DNA from: an uncultured Ruminococcus sp.
GTDB lineage: Bacteria > Bacillota > Clostridia > Oscillospirales > Ruminococcaceae
NCBI GenBank assembly: GCA_946186215.1
Contig: CAMHMM010000150.1
Location: 1 to 5,394, forward strand
Reading direction: 5' to 3'
DNA: 5,394 nt
The notes under the pieces are model-generated. The model saw only the letters and a list, made by a program, of their open reading frames with translations, did not search any database and was not told the origin of the DNA. The translations under genes were made by a program, and so were the position numbers. Position 1 is the stretch's first letter. The number at the start of each line of letters is the position of its first letter. This document shows, one piece after another, positions 1 through 5,354 of this stretch.

Positions 1-457
1 CCATGCCCACACGGACAACTTTATTTTCCCGTCAGCAGCATTATATCTCACTGCAAAAGAGGTCATCGGGGCTAAAAAAGCATACCGTATAATCGAAAAG
101 TCGTCGGCCTACAAATCCGGAAAGGCGGGAAAGAGCCTGAAAAAGATAATGAAGCTCCCGCTTATGCCCGATCTTTTCGTTGCGATATGGGATCCGATGA
201 CAAAGAGCAGATTCGGTTCGGACAGCGGCTTTAAGAATGTGTTCTACCCCAAAAAGCAGGGCGAATTCAAAATGGACATTCTTGCCTGTCCGTACTGCAG
301 ATATTTCACCGAGCTCGGCTGCCCTGAGCTTACAAAGATATTCTGCGACAATGATGAACGAGTTTACGGCGATCTGCCCGGACTGGAATTCGTTCGTGAA
401 GGCACTCTCGGCAAGGGCTTTGACAAATGTGATTTTTGTCTGAGAAGATGCAAGTGA
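1..457 (+). CDS. L-2-amino-thiazoline-4-carboxylic acid hydrolase family protein, 5'-truncated
   Basis: This is the C-terminal 151 residues of a gene entering from the left edge; the frame is open from base 2 to a TGA at 455-457. In residues counted from base 2, the end carries the cysteine-rich pattern I associate with the ATC hydrolase-like family (PF14196): a CPYC at 96-99, C107, an FC-x-D at 114-117, then an LP and an R-x-G-T-L-G stretch leading to a closing CDFC at 143-146. The founding member hydrolyses L-2-amino-thiazoline-4-carboxylate to S- or N-carbamoyl-cysteine in L-cysteine formation, but most family members in Clostridia are uncharacterised and the conserved cysteines could instead bind metal. 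The first in-frame ATG, at 149, has no Shine-Dalgarno and conserved-looking sequence continues upstream of it, so it is not the start. It has no visible link to the operon starting at 672. Family assignment is fairly confident; the exact substrate is not. Confidence 0.8.
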   Translation, partial: HAHTDNFIFPSAALYLTAKEVIGAKKAYRIIEKSSAYKSGKAGKSLKKIMKLPLMPDLFVAIWDPMTKSRFGSDSGFKNVFYPKKQGEFKMDILACPYCRYFTELGCPELTKIFCDNDERVYGDLPGLEFVREGTLGKGFDKCDFCLRRCK

Positions 458-671
458 AGCAGTATATCCCCCTACATTAAGTTTTGCCGTGTTCATAAGC
501 ATATTAACAGATATCCACACCCCGCCGACGGTTTCCCCCACCGGCGGGGTGACTTATATCATACTGCTTACGCGGCAATTACACACGCCAGCGCCGTATC
601 GTAATAATACACAAACAACCAATTTGTAAATTGTCGGGCATTACAATCATGTTATACAAAGATAAAAAATA
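458..671. other. Intergenic region between the hydrolase-like gene and the next promoter
   Basis: No coding sequence with a ribosome binding site was found here on either strand. It holds the hairpin at 519-550 and, from about 597 on, AT-rich DNA. Within that is the palindrome CAATTTGTAAATTG (620-633), whose 6-bp arms flank a GT centre, and a TTGTAA (624-629) facing TTACAA (641-646). These lie 25 to 50 bases upstream of the -35 box of the next operon, a position where an activator or regulator could bind, but no known site is recognised. Confidence 0.4.
519..550 (+). terminator. GC-rich hairpin after the hydrolase-like gene (possible terminator)
   Basis: A perfect 9-bp stem, ACCCCGCCG at 519-527 pairing with CGGCGGGGT at 542-550, encloses a 14-nt loop. 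It lies 61 bases after the stop of the upstream gene. No T-tract follows on either strand, so it lacks the second half of a standard intrinsic terminator. It could still act as a 3'-end stabilising structure or a weak terminator. Confidence 0.4.
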
Positions 672-700
672 TTGACACAAATATCAAAAAGGTATATAAT
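672..700 (+). promoter_or_regulatory. Consensus sigma-A promoter of the three-gene operon
   Basis: TTGACA at 672-677 and TATAAT at 695-700 are separated by exactly 17 bases, a perfect match to the bacterial housekeeping consensus. Transcription would start near 707, giving an untranslated leader of about 75 bases before the ATG at 783. The promoter predicts high basal transcription unless something represses it. Confidence 0.9.
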
Positions 701-769
701 TAACTCAACATATTAAGGCATCATTGAACAACTCGCCATGATCATACGATCGATACTTCACGGCAAAGC

Positions 770-778
770 GGGGAAGGA
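770..778 (+). promoter_or_regulatory. Ribosome binding site that sets the start at 783
   Basis: The purine run GGGGAAGGA ends four bases before the ATG at 783. The alternative in-frame ATG at 738 is preceded by CAACTCGCC and has no Shine-Dalgarno, so 783 is preferred as the start. Confidence 0.7.
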
Positions 779-782
779 AACT

Positions 783-1436
783 ATGGGATTCTGGAATTTT
801 AAGCAGATCTGGATATCTTCTTTTGAAAATAAAGAAAGTATCCTTCGTCAGCTGCTCGAATGCGGGGGCTGTGATCTTAATGCGCCCCGTATCGGGATGG
901 ATGGCAGAGGCGGATATATTTACGATGAATTCGACCATATCCATGATGAATTTGATATCTGGCAGTATGTCCCGGGGCATAAAAAATTTGCAGTGATCGG
1001 CGGCAGGATACATGATCGTTCCCTGTCCGGCGATGCCCTGCAGGATGTGCGTGAGCTTGTCGGCATCATTTACAGGCTCTCTCCTGAAACCGTGATATAT
1101 TATGAAGAGGCAAATGGCAACAACACATCCGATGCATACTTCCGTGAGGAACACATCTGGGAGCCCGAAAACAGCACCGAAAGGATCGGCCACTATGATT
1201 ACTGCTACGGTGATATGACAGCATACCGATACGACGGCAGTGAATATGATGCAGAGACGGACGGGAAAACAGACATTGCAGAATGGTCAACAACAAAGAC
1301 AACGCTGAGATCTGATACAGAAACACCGTCCGCCGATATCCTTCTGGATATTATCGATGAGGCAAACAAAAGAGGATATACGGAGCTTGCAGACCTTATC
1401 AGGAATATATTGAACGGGATCTACGGGAATATTTAG
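783..1436 (+). CDS. Acidic protein of unknown function, 217 aa, first gene of the operon
   Basis: I do not recognise this family. The start at 783 is chosen because a GGGGAAGGA ribosome binding site precedes it; an ATG at 738 would add 15 residues but has none. The protein is probably cytosolic: no signal peptide or membrane segment is seen. It is acidic (about 41 Asp/Glu against 20 Lys/Arg) and rich in Tyr. It reads as three parts: an N-terminal part (1-110) containing a G-G-C-D at 28-31, an aromatic/acidic stretch with two H-x-x-D-E-F-like turns around 48-58, and a hydrophobic strand-helix region at 69-107; a low-complexity acidic, Tyr-rich linker (about 118-180); and a C-terminal amphipathic helical segment (183-213). 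It lies 39 bases before the 55-residue gene and shares its promoter, so its job is probably tied to the DUF2130 protein downstream. That link is inferred from operon structure only. Confidence 0.75.
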   Translation: MGFWNFKQIWISSFENKESILRQLLECGGCDLNAPRIGMDGRGGYIYDEFDHIHDEFDIWQYVPGHKKFAVIGGRIHDRSLSGDALQDVRELVGIIYRLSPETVIYYEEANGNNTSDAYFREEHIWEPENSTERIGHYDYCYGDMTAYRYDGSEYDAETDGKTDIAEWSTTKTTLRSDTETPSADILLDIIDEANKRGYTELADLIRNILNGIYGNI

Positions 1437-1461
1437 ACTGACAGTCCGCAGGATGATAAAA

Positions 1462-1467
1462 AGGAGG
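1462..1467 (+). promoter_or_regulatory. AGGAGG ribosome binding site of the 55-aa gene
   Basis: A full AGGAGG sits 8 bases before the ATG at 1476, which is optimal spacing. It is the main evidence that the short reading frame behind it is translated. The nearer ATG at 1469-1471 is only one base from the site and in another frame. Confidence 0.8.
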
Positions 1468-1475
1468 AATGGAAT

Positions 1476-1643
1476 ATGGGAAAACAGATCGATAAAGATG
1501 ATCTCTATGCCGCATATTTTGCAGGCGGCTACGGTGCCGCTCTTGTAGAGGCATGGGAAGAAGAGGACAGAGAATTTTCCGACGATAATGATGAATATGA
1601 CGAAGAATATGATGAAGATAATGACGATCAGATGTATTATTAA
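1476..1643 (+). CDS. Small, highly acidic protein, 55 aa, unknown function
   Basis: A short gene running from ATG (1476) to TAA (1641-1643), preceded by a perfect AGGAGG at 8-base spacing. It lies 39 bases after the first operon gene and 44 bases before the DUF2130 gene. The N-terminal half has a compact nonpolar segment (residues 10-27, rich in Ala, Gly and Tyr) that could form a short helix. The C-terminal half is almost entirely acidic: 17 of residues 28-51 are Asp or Glu. Overall there are 21 acidic against 3 basic residues (net about -18) and 7 tyrosines. No cysteines, signal peptide or metal motif are present. Such charge is typical of DNA-mimic or inhibitor proteins and of acidic tails that bind basic partners; with a probable nuclease-fold protein next in the operon, an inhibitory or adaptor role is conceivable but not shown. 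No family is recognised. Confidence 0.78.
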   Translation: MGKQIDKDDLYAAYFAGGYGAALVEAWEEEDREFSDDNDEYDEEYDEDNDDQMYY

Positions 1644-1673
1644 TTGCCTTATGTTCTGATGTGGTCATGACAA

Positions 1674-1679
1674 AGGAGG
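1674..1679 (+). promoter_or_regulatory. AGGAGG ribosome binding site that sets the start at 1688
   Basis: AGGAGG ends 8 bases before the ATG at 1688. In-frame alternatives GTG at 1661 and ATG at 1667 have no site in front of them, and using either would place this AGGAGG inside the coding region. Confidence 0.85.
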
Positions 1680-1687
1680 ATACAGCC

Positions 1688-3046
1688 ATGAATACGAATG
1701 TTATCAAATGCCCGAAATGCGGTGAGATTTTTTCTGTTTCCGAAGATGCATACTCGGCCATTCTGAATCAGGTGCGCACAAAGGAATTCGATGAAGAGCT
1801 TCACAAAAGACTTGCGTCCGAACAGCAGGCTTTGGAAAGCAAGGCTGAACTTGAAAAGGAAAAGGCTCTGATCAAAACGCGTGAGGAACTTGAAAAGCTT
1901 ATTTCCGAGGCAAAGACCGAGCTTGCAGAAAAGCAGACGGAAATATTAAAGCTCAAGGGTGAGCTTAACAACGCAGAGGCTGTGAAAAAGCTGGAGATCA
2001 AGGAAGCAGTATCCGCCATTGAATCAGAAAAACAGGCAAAGATACAAAAGCTGCAGGGTGAGCTTGCAAATGCAGATACAATAAAGGAGCTGGAAGTAAA
2101 AAAAGCCGTATCCGCCGTTGAATCGGAAATGCTAAAGCTGCAAAGCCAGCTTGCCAATGCCGACACGGTAAAAAAATTGGAGGTCCGGGAAGCTGTATCC
2201 GATGTTGAAAAGGAACGCGACGCTATGAAGTCCGATTATGAACGGAAGCTGCGAGAGGCCGAGGAAGAAAAAGAATTCTACAAGGATCTTAAATCGAGGA
2301 TGTCCACCAAAATGATCGGTGAGACACTGGAACAGCATTGCGAGCAATCCTTCAACAAGATCAGGGCAACTGCCTTCCGCAATGCTGAATTCCATAAGGA
2401 TAATGAGGTAGCCGACGGAACAAAGGGAGATTACATCTATCGTGAATATGACGACAACGGTATAGAGATAATATCCATCATGTTCGAGATGAAAAACGAG
2501 ATGGATACCACCGCTGTTAAACACAAAAACGAGGACTTCTTTGATAAGCTCGACAAGGACAGAACAAAAAAGAACTGCGAATATGCTGTGCTCGTGACCA
2601 TGCTTGAGCCTGACAGTGAGCTTTACAATCAGGGTATCAGCGATGTAAGCTATGCCCACGAAAAGATGTATGTTATCCGTCCGCAATTTTTCATACCAAT
2701 GATAACCATACTTCGCAATGCTGCGCTTAATGCTCTTGAAGCAAAACGCAGACTCAAAGAGAAGGAAGAACGCGAGATCGACATTACACATTTCGAGGAA
2801 CGGATAGATGAATTCAGGTCGGCATTCTCAAAAAATTACAAGAATGCGTCAGATCGTTTTGCTGACGCAATAAAGGAAATAGACAAATCCATCAAGGCGT
2901 TAGAGGCTGTAAAGGAAAACCTCACCAAATCCGAAAAGCATCTCAGACTTGCCAATGACAAAGCTGATGAGCAGCTTACCGTCAAGGCTCTCACTAAGAA
3001 TAATCCTACCCTGACAGCAATGTTTGCAGCCCTTGAAAATGATTGA
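1688..3046 (+). CDS. DUF2130 domain protein: zinc ribbon, repeated coiled coil, PD-(D/E)XK-like nuclease fold
   Basis: A 452-residue protein of the DUF2130 family (PF09903), which to my knowledge is grouped with the PD-(D/E)XK nuclease superfamily; its cellular role is unknown. Visible parts: an N-terminal half zinc ribbon, CPKC at 8-11; a long charged coiled coil (about 30-200) with three imperfect repeats at 88-176; a conserved globular domain (about 205-350); and a C-terminal helical, coiled-coil tail (355-430). The globular domain carries the family's typical blocks: KGDY (246-249), FEMKNE (266-271), KHKNEDF (278-284), CEYAVLV (297-303), YVIRPQFF (328-335). D248 with E267-x-K269 fits the nuclease core motif. 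No second Cys pair is seen near the N terminus, so metal binding there would need a dimer or another ligand. No membrane segment is present, so it is probably cytosolic. The start is fixed by AGGAGG at 1674-1679. It is the last gene of the operon and is followed by a terminator. Assignment is confident; nuclease activity is not demonstrated. Confidence 0.93.
   Translation: MNTNVIKCPKCGEIFSVSEDAYSAILNQVRTKEFDEELHKRLASEQQALESKAELEKEKALIKTREELEKLISEAKTELAEKQTEILKLKGELNNAEAVKKLEIKEAVSAIESEKQAKIQKLQGELANADTIKELEVKKAVSAVESEMLKLQSQLANADTVKKLEVREAVSDVEKERDAMKSDYERKLREAEEEKEFYKDLKSRMSTKMIGETLEQHCEQSFNKIRATAFRNAEFHKDNEVADGTKGDYIYREYDDNGIEIISIMFEMKNEMDTTAVKHKNEDFFDKLDKDRTKKNCEYAVLVTMLEPDSELYNQGISDVSYAHEKMYVIRPQFFIPMITILRNAALNALEAKRRLKEKEEREIDITHFEERIDEFRSAFSKNYKNASDRFADAIKEIDKSIKALEAVKENLTKSEKHLRLANDKADEQLTVKALTKNNPTLTAMFAALEND
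1949..2215 (+). repeat. Three imperfect tandem repeats inside the DUF2130 coiled coil
   Basis: Three consecutive units begin with K-L-x-(G/S)-(E/Q)-L-x-N-A at 1949, 2048 and 2135 and continue through a K-x-L-E-(I/V)-(K/R) and an A-V-S-(A/D)-(I/V)-E block. The first unit is 33 residues and the second 29, a difference of four residues just before the next unit. Similarity is also visible in the DNA, for example AAGCTGCAGGGTGAGCTTGC at 2048 against AAGCTGCAAAGCCAGCTTGC at 2135. This suggests duplication of a coiled-coil segment that changed the length of the rod. Confidence 0.75.
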
Positions 3047-3073
3047 TAACAGTATCTGTCATAACAAACACAA

Positions 3074-3111
3074 CCGCTGTTCCTGTAATTTCACAAGAGC
3101 AGCGGCGTTTT
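3074..3111 (+). terminator. Intrinsic terminator of the DUF2130 operon, possibly bidirectional
   Basis: CCGCTGTTC (3074-3082) pairs with GAGCAGCGG (3097-3105) over 9 bp with one G-U pair and a 14-nt loop, followed by CGTTTTG. It begins 28 bases after the stop of the DUF2130 gene. The minus-strand gene ends at 3127 just beyond it. Read on that strand the hairpin is followed by a T-rich TTGTGTTTGTT, so the same hairpin may serve both convergent units. Confidence 0.75.
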
Positions 3112-3126
3112 GTATGTTATCGGGAT

Positions 3127-4749
3127 TCACCCGTTCCCCATAGCAACATGGCGGGGATACCATTTTTCAAAGAACACGGTAAAAGCGCCCATTATTGCCG
3201 GTGCAACAGTTCCGATCACGCTTCTGAGCAGCCCCATATCAGAGGAAAGGAGCAGCCATGATACGACGGAAGTGATAAGGTAAAACACGCCCCACGCTGC
3301 CGCAAGTATGTAGTTGGTCTTCATGAATATGGGATTGGTGAGAGCATTGCTGCCGCCGTAGTTGTACTTTACATATGCGGCGCATACAGGCTCCTTTGTA
3401 AAGCATGAGATAAGCCACATCAGACCGAATACCAGATACCCCGCAACAGCTGCAAGATGTGCGTCTGAGGTGAATATGGCAAGGAGCGACAGCATCACGC
3501 AGGCTGCGGAGGACAGCTTGTCGTATATTGTCTGCTCGTGGCGGTGCATCACCATAGGCACTGCCGCAGAGATCACAGCCGCTGCCCACGCACCGGGGAT
3601 ACCCGCGGAAAGAAGGCCTGTCCACAGCGCACACCATGGTATGAGCATGGTTATCATAAGCGGCTTTTTCAGTGTCGTGTCGGACTTTTCAACTGCCTGC
3701 GGCGCACCCGTACCGAAATATGTGTCCCAGTTTATCATCAGATCAAAATCGCCGTCAACGCTGTACATATGCTTTGCCAGCGCCTCAGTACCGCTTATTT
3801 TGCCGTCTGCGATATCCTTCCACACGGAATAGGGCGTTTCGATGATCGTGGTCGCCTTGACAAGATCGCTGTCGAGCACCTCTGCGCCGTCCTTCTTCAG
3901 GCGTATCTGATAGGTCTTTCCGATATCGGTATAGCGCATTTCAAGAACGCGCTCGGTGCCGTCAAAGCTGTTTTTATTGTACAATGCAGACATCTGCCGT
4001 GTGAATACAAGGCTTTCATCCACCTTCTGCGGCTGTTCGCTGTCCTTGGATACGCCCCAGCTTGCATCCGCCATCTGCTCGAACACATCCTTGGGCATAA
4101 TAAGCTCCGAAAGCTTCTCTCTTGTATCATTTCCGATACCGTCGCGAACAAATTCCGATCCCGCACGCTTTACGGTCTCAAGATAGGCCGCAGTGTGGTT
4201 TCTCAGTGCGTCTATTGCGAAAAGCTCGCCCTGTCCGCAGAATATCGTCTCATATCCGTTTTTACCGCAGATATGGTCGAACATCCTGCATACGGAGTCG
4301 TAATTTCCCTGTGCGGAATAAAATCCGCAGGTGGAGACAAGTACAAATTTTTTGCCCGACATATCATAACGGGTGTCGTGCGAGCCGCTGCCGATGCCGT
4401 CCTTATTTTCCGCCATAAAGGGAAGCACCATGGGCAGCTGCCTGTCGATCACATTCTTGAGTATTCCGGGCACACTGAAATAATACAGGGGAAAGCTGTA
4501 TATCACCACATCTGCGGCGATGATCTGTTCGATCACCTGCGGCATATCATCCTTTATCACGCACTTGCCGGGTGTTGCCTTCCAGCAGCCGAAGCAGCCC
4601 TTGCAGGCCTTAATATCCATTTTTGAAAGATCTGCAACGGAAAGCTCCGTGCTCACCGCTGTGCCCATGCCCTCTACAAAAGCTCTTGCAAGCTGCAGTG
4701 AATTCGATCTTTCACCCTTGGGGCTTCCGTTTATTATAAGTATTTTCAT
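3127..4749 (-). CDS. Flavodoxin-like FMN reductase / SCP2-like / membrane fusion protein
   Basis: A 540-residue three-part protein. Residues 1-205 form a flavodoxin-like NAD(P)H-dependent FMN reductase domain: an opening beta strand, a phosphate-binding loop G-S-P-K-G (8-12) followed by S-N-S, a cysteine motif C49-x2-C52-x2-C55-x7-C63 then DDM, and an FMN-contact segment P-L-Y-Y-F-S-V-P-G (87-95). The cysteine spacing fits the compact motif of iron-sulfur flavoproteins, so a [4Fe-4S] cluster is possible. Residues about 250-342 resemble an SCP2 sterol/lipid-binding domain (ATTIIE, VWKDIADGKISG, MYSVDGDFDLM). Residues 363-527 contain about six hydrophobic segments (363-382, 384-401, 412-427, 430-450, 479-501, 507-527), anchoring it in the cytoplasmic membrane with the redox domain probably inside. 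Its ATG overlaps the padR-like gene stop as ATGA and has a GAGGGG site 8 bases upstream, so it is translationally coupled and under PadR control. It probably reduces a quinone, lipid or xenobiotic, but the substrate is unknown. Confidence 0.92.
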   Translation of the reverse strand: MKILIINGSPKGERSNSLQLARAFVEGMGTAVSTELSVADLSKMDIKACKGCFGCWKATPGKCVIKDDMPQVIEQIIAADVVIYSFPLYYFSVPGILKNVIDRQLPMVLPFMAENKDGIGSGSHDTRYDMSGKKFVLVSTCGFYSAQGNYDSVCRMFDHICGKNGYETIFCGQGELFAIDALRNHTAAYLETVKRAGSEFVRDGIGNDTREKLSELIMPKDVFEQMADASWGVSKDSEQPQKVDESLVFTRQMSALYNKNSFDGTERVLEMRYTDIGKTYQIRLKKDGAEVLDSDLVKATTIIETPYSVWKDIADGKISGTEALAKHMYSVDGDFDLMINWDTYFGTGAPQAVEKSDTTLKKPLMITMLIPWCALWTGLLSAGIPGAWAAAVISAAVPMVMHRHEQTIYDKLSSAACVMLSLLAIFTSDAHLAAVAGYLVFGLMWLISCFTKEPVCAAYVKYNYGGSNALTNPIFMKTNYILAAAWGVFYLITSVVSWLLLSSDMGLLRSVIGTVAPAIMGAFTVFFEKWYPRHVAMGNG

Positions 4750-5291
4750 TTATTATTCCCCTCGTCCTTTATCATGTCGATACATCTCTGAGCCCACTGC
4801 CCGAGCATTTCGTTATACATCCGCCCGTATTCCACGGTCATTTTCCAGTAAACCGATCTCTTGGGATCGGTCATCCATGAATATTTTTCCGTGTTCTCCT
4901 CGGGCTCGTCCATTGTTTTTGCAAAAACTTCCACAGCCTGTTTTATTCCCTCAAAATAGCGTATATTTTCCTCATCCAGCAGCTCGCCGCGGAAAAATGT
5001 GGTCATCATCAGACTGCTTCTTATCGTCCCGCCGCCAGTTTCCGACCTGAGCCAGTTTATAAGCTCCTGCCTGCCGCTTTCAGTTATGGAGAAGATCTTT
5101 TTGTCCCCTCCCCTGCCCTTTACTGCAGTATCAGTAACATATCCGCTTTTTTTGAGAGTCTGCAGCTCCCTGTATATCTGGCTCGTCTGTGCGTTCCAGA
5201 AGTAGTTGAGAGAATCGCGGAAGGTCTCCATTATCTCATAGCCACTCATATCGCTGTAATTGAGCAGTCCGAGTATACCATGCTTCAGCAT
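4746..5291 (-). CDS. PadR family transcriptional regulator
   Basis: A 181-residue cytosolic DNA-binding protein of the PadR family. Residues 1-80 are the winged helix-turn-helix domain (PF03551): the typical opening L-x-x-G-I-L-G-L-L, the SGYEI block (16-20), a recognition-helix region with Q-x-Y-R-E-L-x-x-L (38-46), and a wing with G-R-G-G-D-K-K (59-65) leading to S-I-T-E-S-G-R (68-74). Residues about 90-175 are the helical C-terminal dimerisation domain of the Vir-type PadR proteins (PF10400), where effectors usually bind. Length matches that subfamily. The ATG at 5291-5289 is preceded by AGGTG five bases upstream. It is the first gene of a two-gene operon and overlaps the membrane flavoprotein gene by 4 bases. 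PadR proteins usually repress their own operon and are released by small hydrophobic or phenolic compounds. The palindromes in its promoter support autorepression here. Family call is near certain; effector unknown. Confidence 0.95.
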   Translation of the reverse strand: MLKHGILGLLNYSDMSGYEIMETFRDSLNYFWNAQTSQIYRELQTLKKSGYVTDTAVKGRGGDKKIFSITESGRQELINWLRSETGGGTIRSSLMMTTFFRGELLDEENIRYFEGIKQAVEVFAKTMDEPEENTEKYSWMTDPKRSVYWKMTVEYGRMYNEMLGQWAQRCIDMIKDEGNNK

Positions 5292-5304
5292 ATCATCACC
5301 TATA

Positions 5305-5318
5305 TTCCACTTGTAGAA
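5305..5318. promoter_or_regulatory. Operator palindrome 2, at the transcription start
   Basis: TTCCACTTGTAGAA repeats operator 1 with one arm mismatch. Its centre is 28 bp from that of operator 1, placing it over the expected transcription start. The two sites also form a larger inverted repeat: a 13-base sequence at 5302-5314 is exactly complementary to 5337-5349. Two similar sites suggest cooperative binding. Confidence 0.7.
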
Positions 5319-5325
5319 TAATTAT

Positions 5326-5354
5326 ATTATACTTCCACAAGTGGAATATGTCAA
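5326..5354 (-). promoter_or_regulatory. Consensus sigma-A promoter of the padR-like operon
   Basis: On the minus strand, TTGACA (5354-5349) and TATAAT (5331-5326) are separated by exactly 17 bases, a perfect consensus promoter. Transcription would start near 5319, giving a leader of about 28 bases before the ATG at 5291. Confidence 0.9.
5333..5346. promoter_or_regulatory. Operator palindrome 1, inside the -35/-10 spacer
   Basis: TTCCACAAGTGGAA has perfect 6-bp arms (TTCCAC/GTGGAA) around a 2-base centre and lies entirely within the 17-base promoter spacer. A dimer bound here would directly block RNA polymerase, as expected for a PadR autorepressor. The binding protein is inferred. Confidence 0.75.

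Noticed and set aside
41..541. Minus-strand open frame (166 codons) over the hydrolase-like gene
   Set aside because: The plus strand carries the recognisable cysteine-rich family pattern; the minus frame begins in the GC hairpin and has no ribosome binding site.
738..782. Alternative upstream start of the 217-aa protein
   Set aside because: The ATG at 738 has no Shine-Dalgarno, while the ATG at 783 has GGGGAAGGA in front of it.
700..782. Riboswitch or attenuator in the operon leader
   Set aside because: The leader is only about 75 bases, with no stable hairpin, T-tract or recognisable aptamer.
1661..1687. Alternative GTG start of the DUF2130 gene
   Set aside because: It would bury a perfect AGGAGG inside the coding region and adds nine residues before the conserved zinc ribbon.
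2132..2791. Minus-strand open frame (219 codons) within the DUF2130 gene
   Set aside because: Hydrophobic Phe/Leu-rich translation is the mirror of Lys/Glu-rich coiled-coil codons on the other strand; not a membrane protein gene.
672..3111. Classical toxin-antitoxin or named defence system
   Set aside because: None of the three products matches a known toxin, antitoxin or defence family, and no mobile-element or other defence genes are adjacent; kept only as a hypothesis.
3538..4626. Long plus-strand open frame (362 codons)
   Set aside because: It lies antisense to the membrane flavoprotein, whose motifs are clear; its translation is His/Arg/Cys-rich without family features and has no ribosome binding site.
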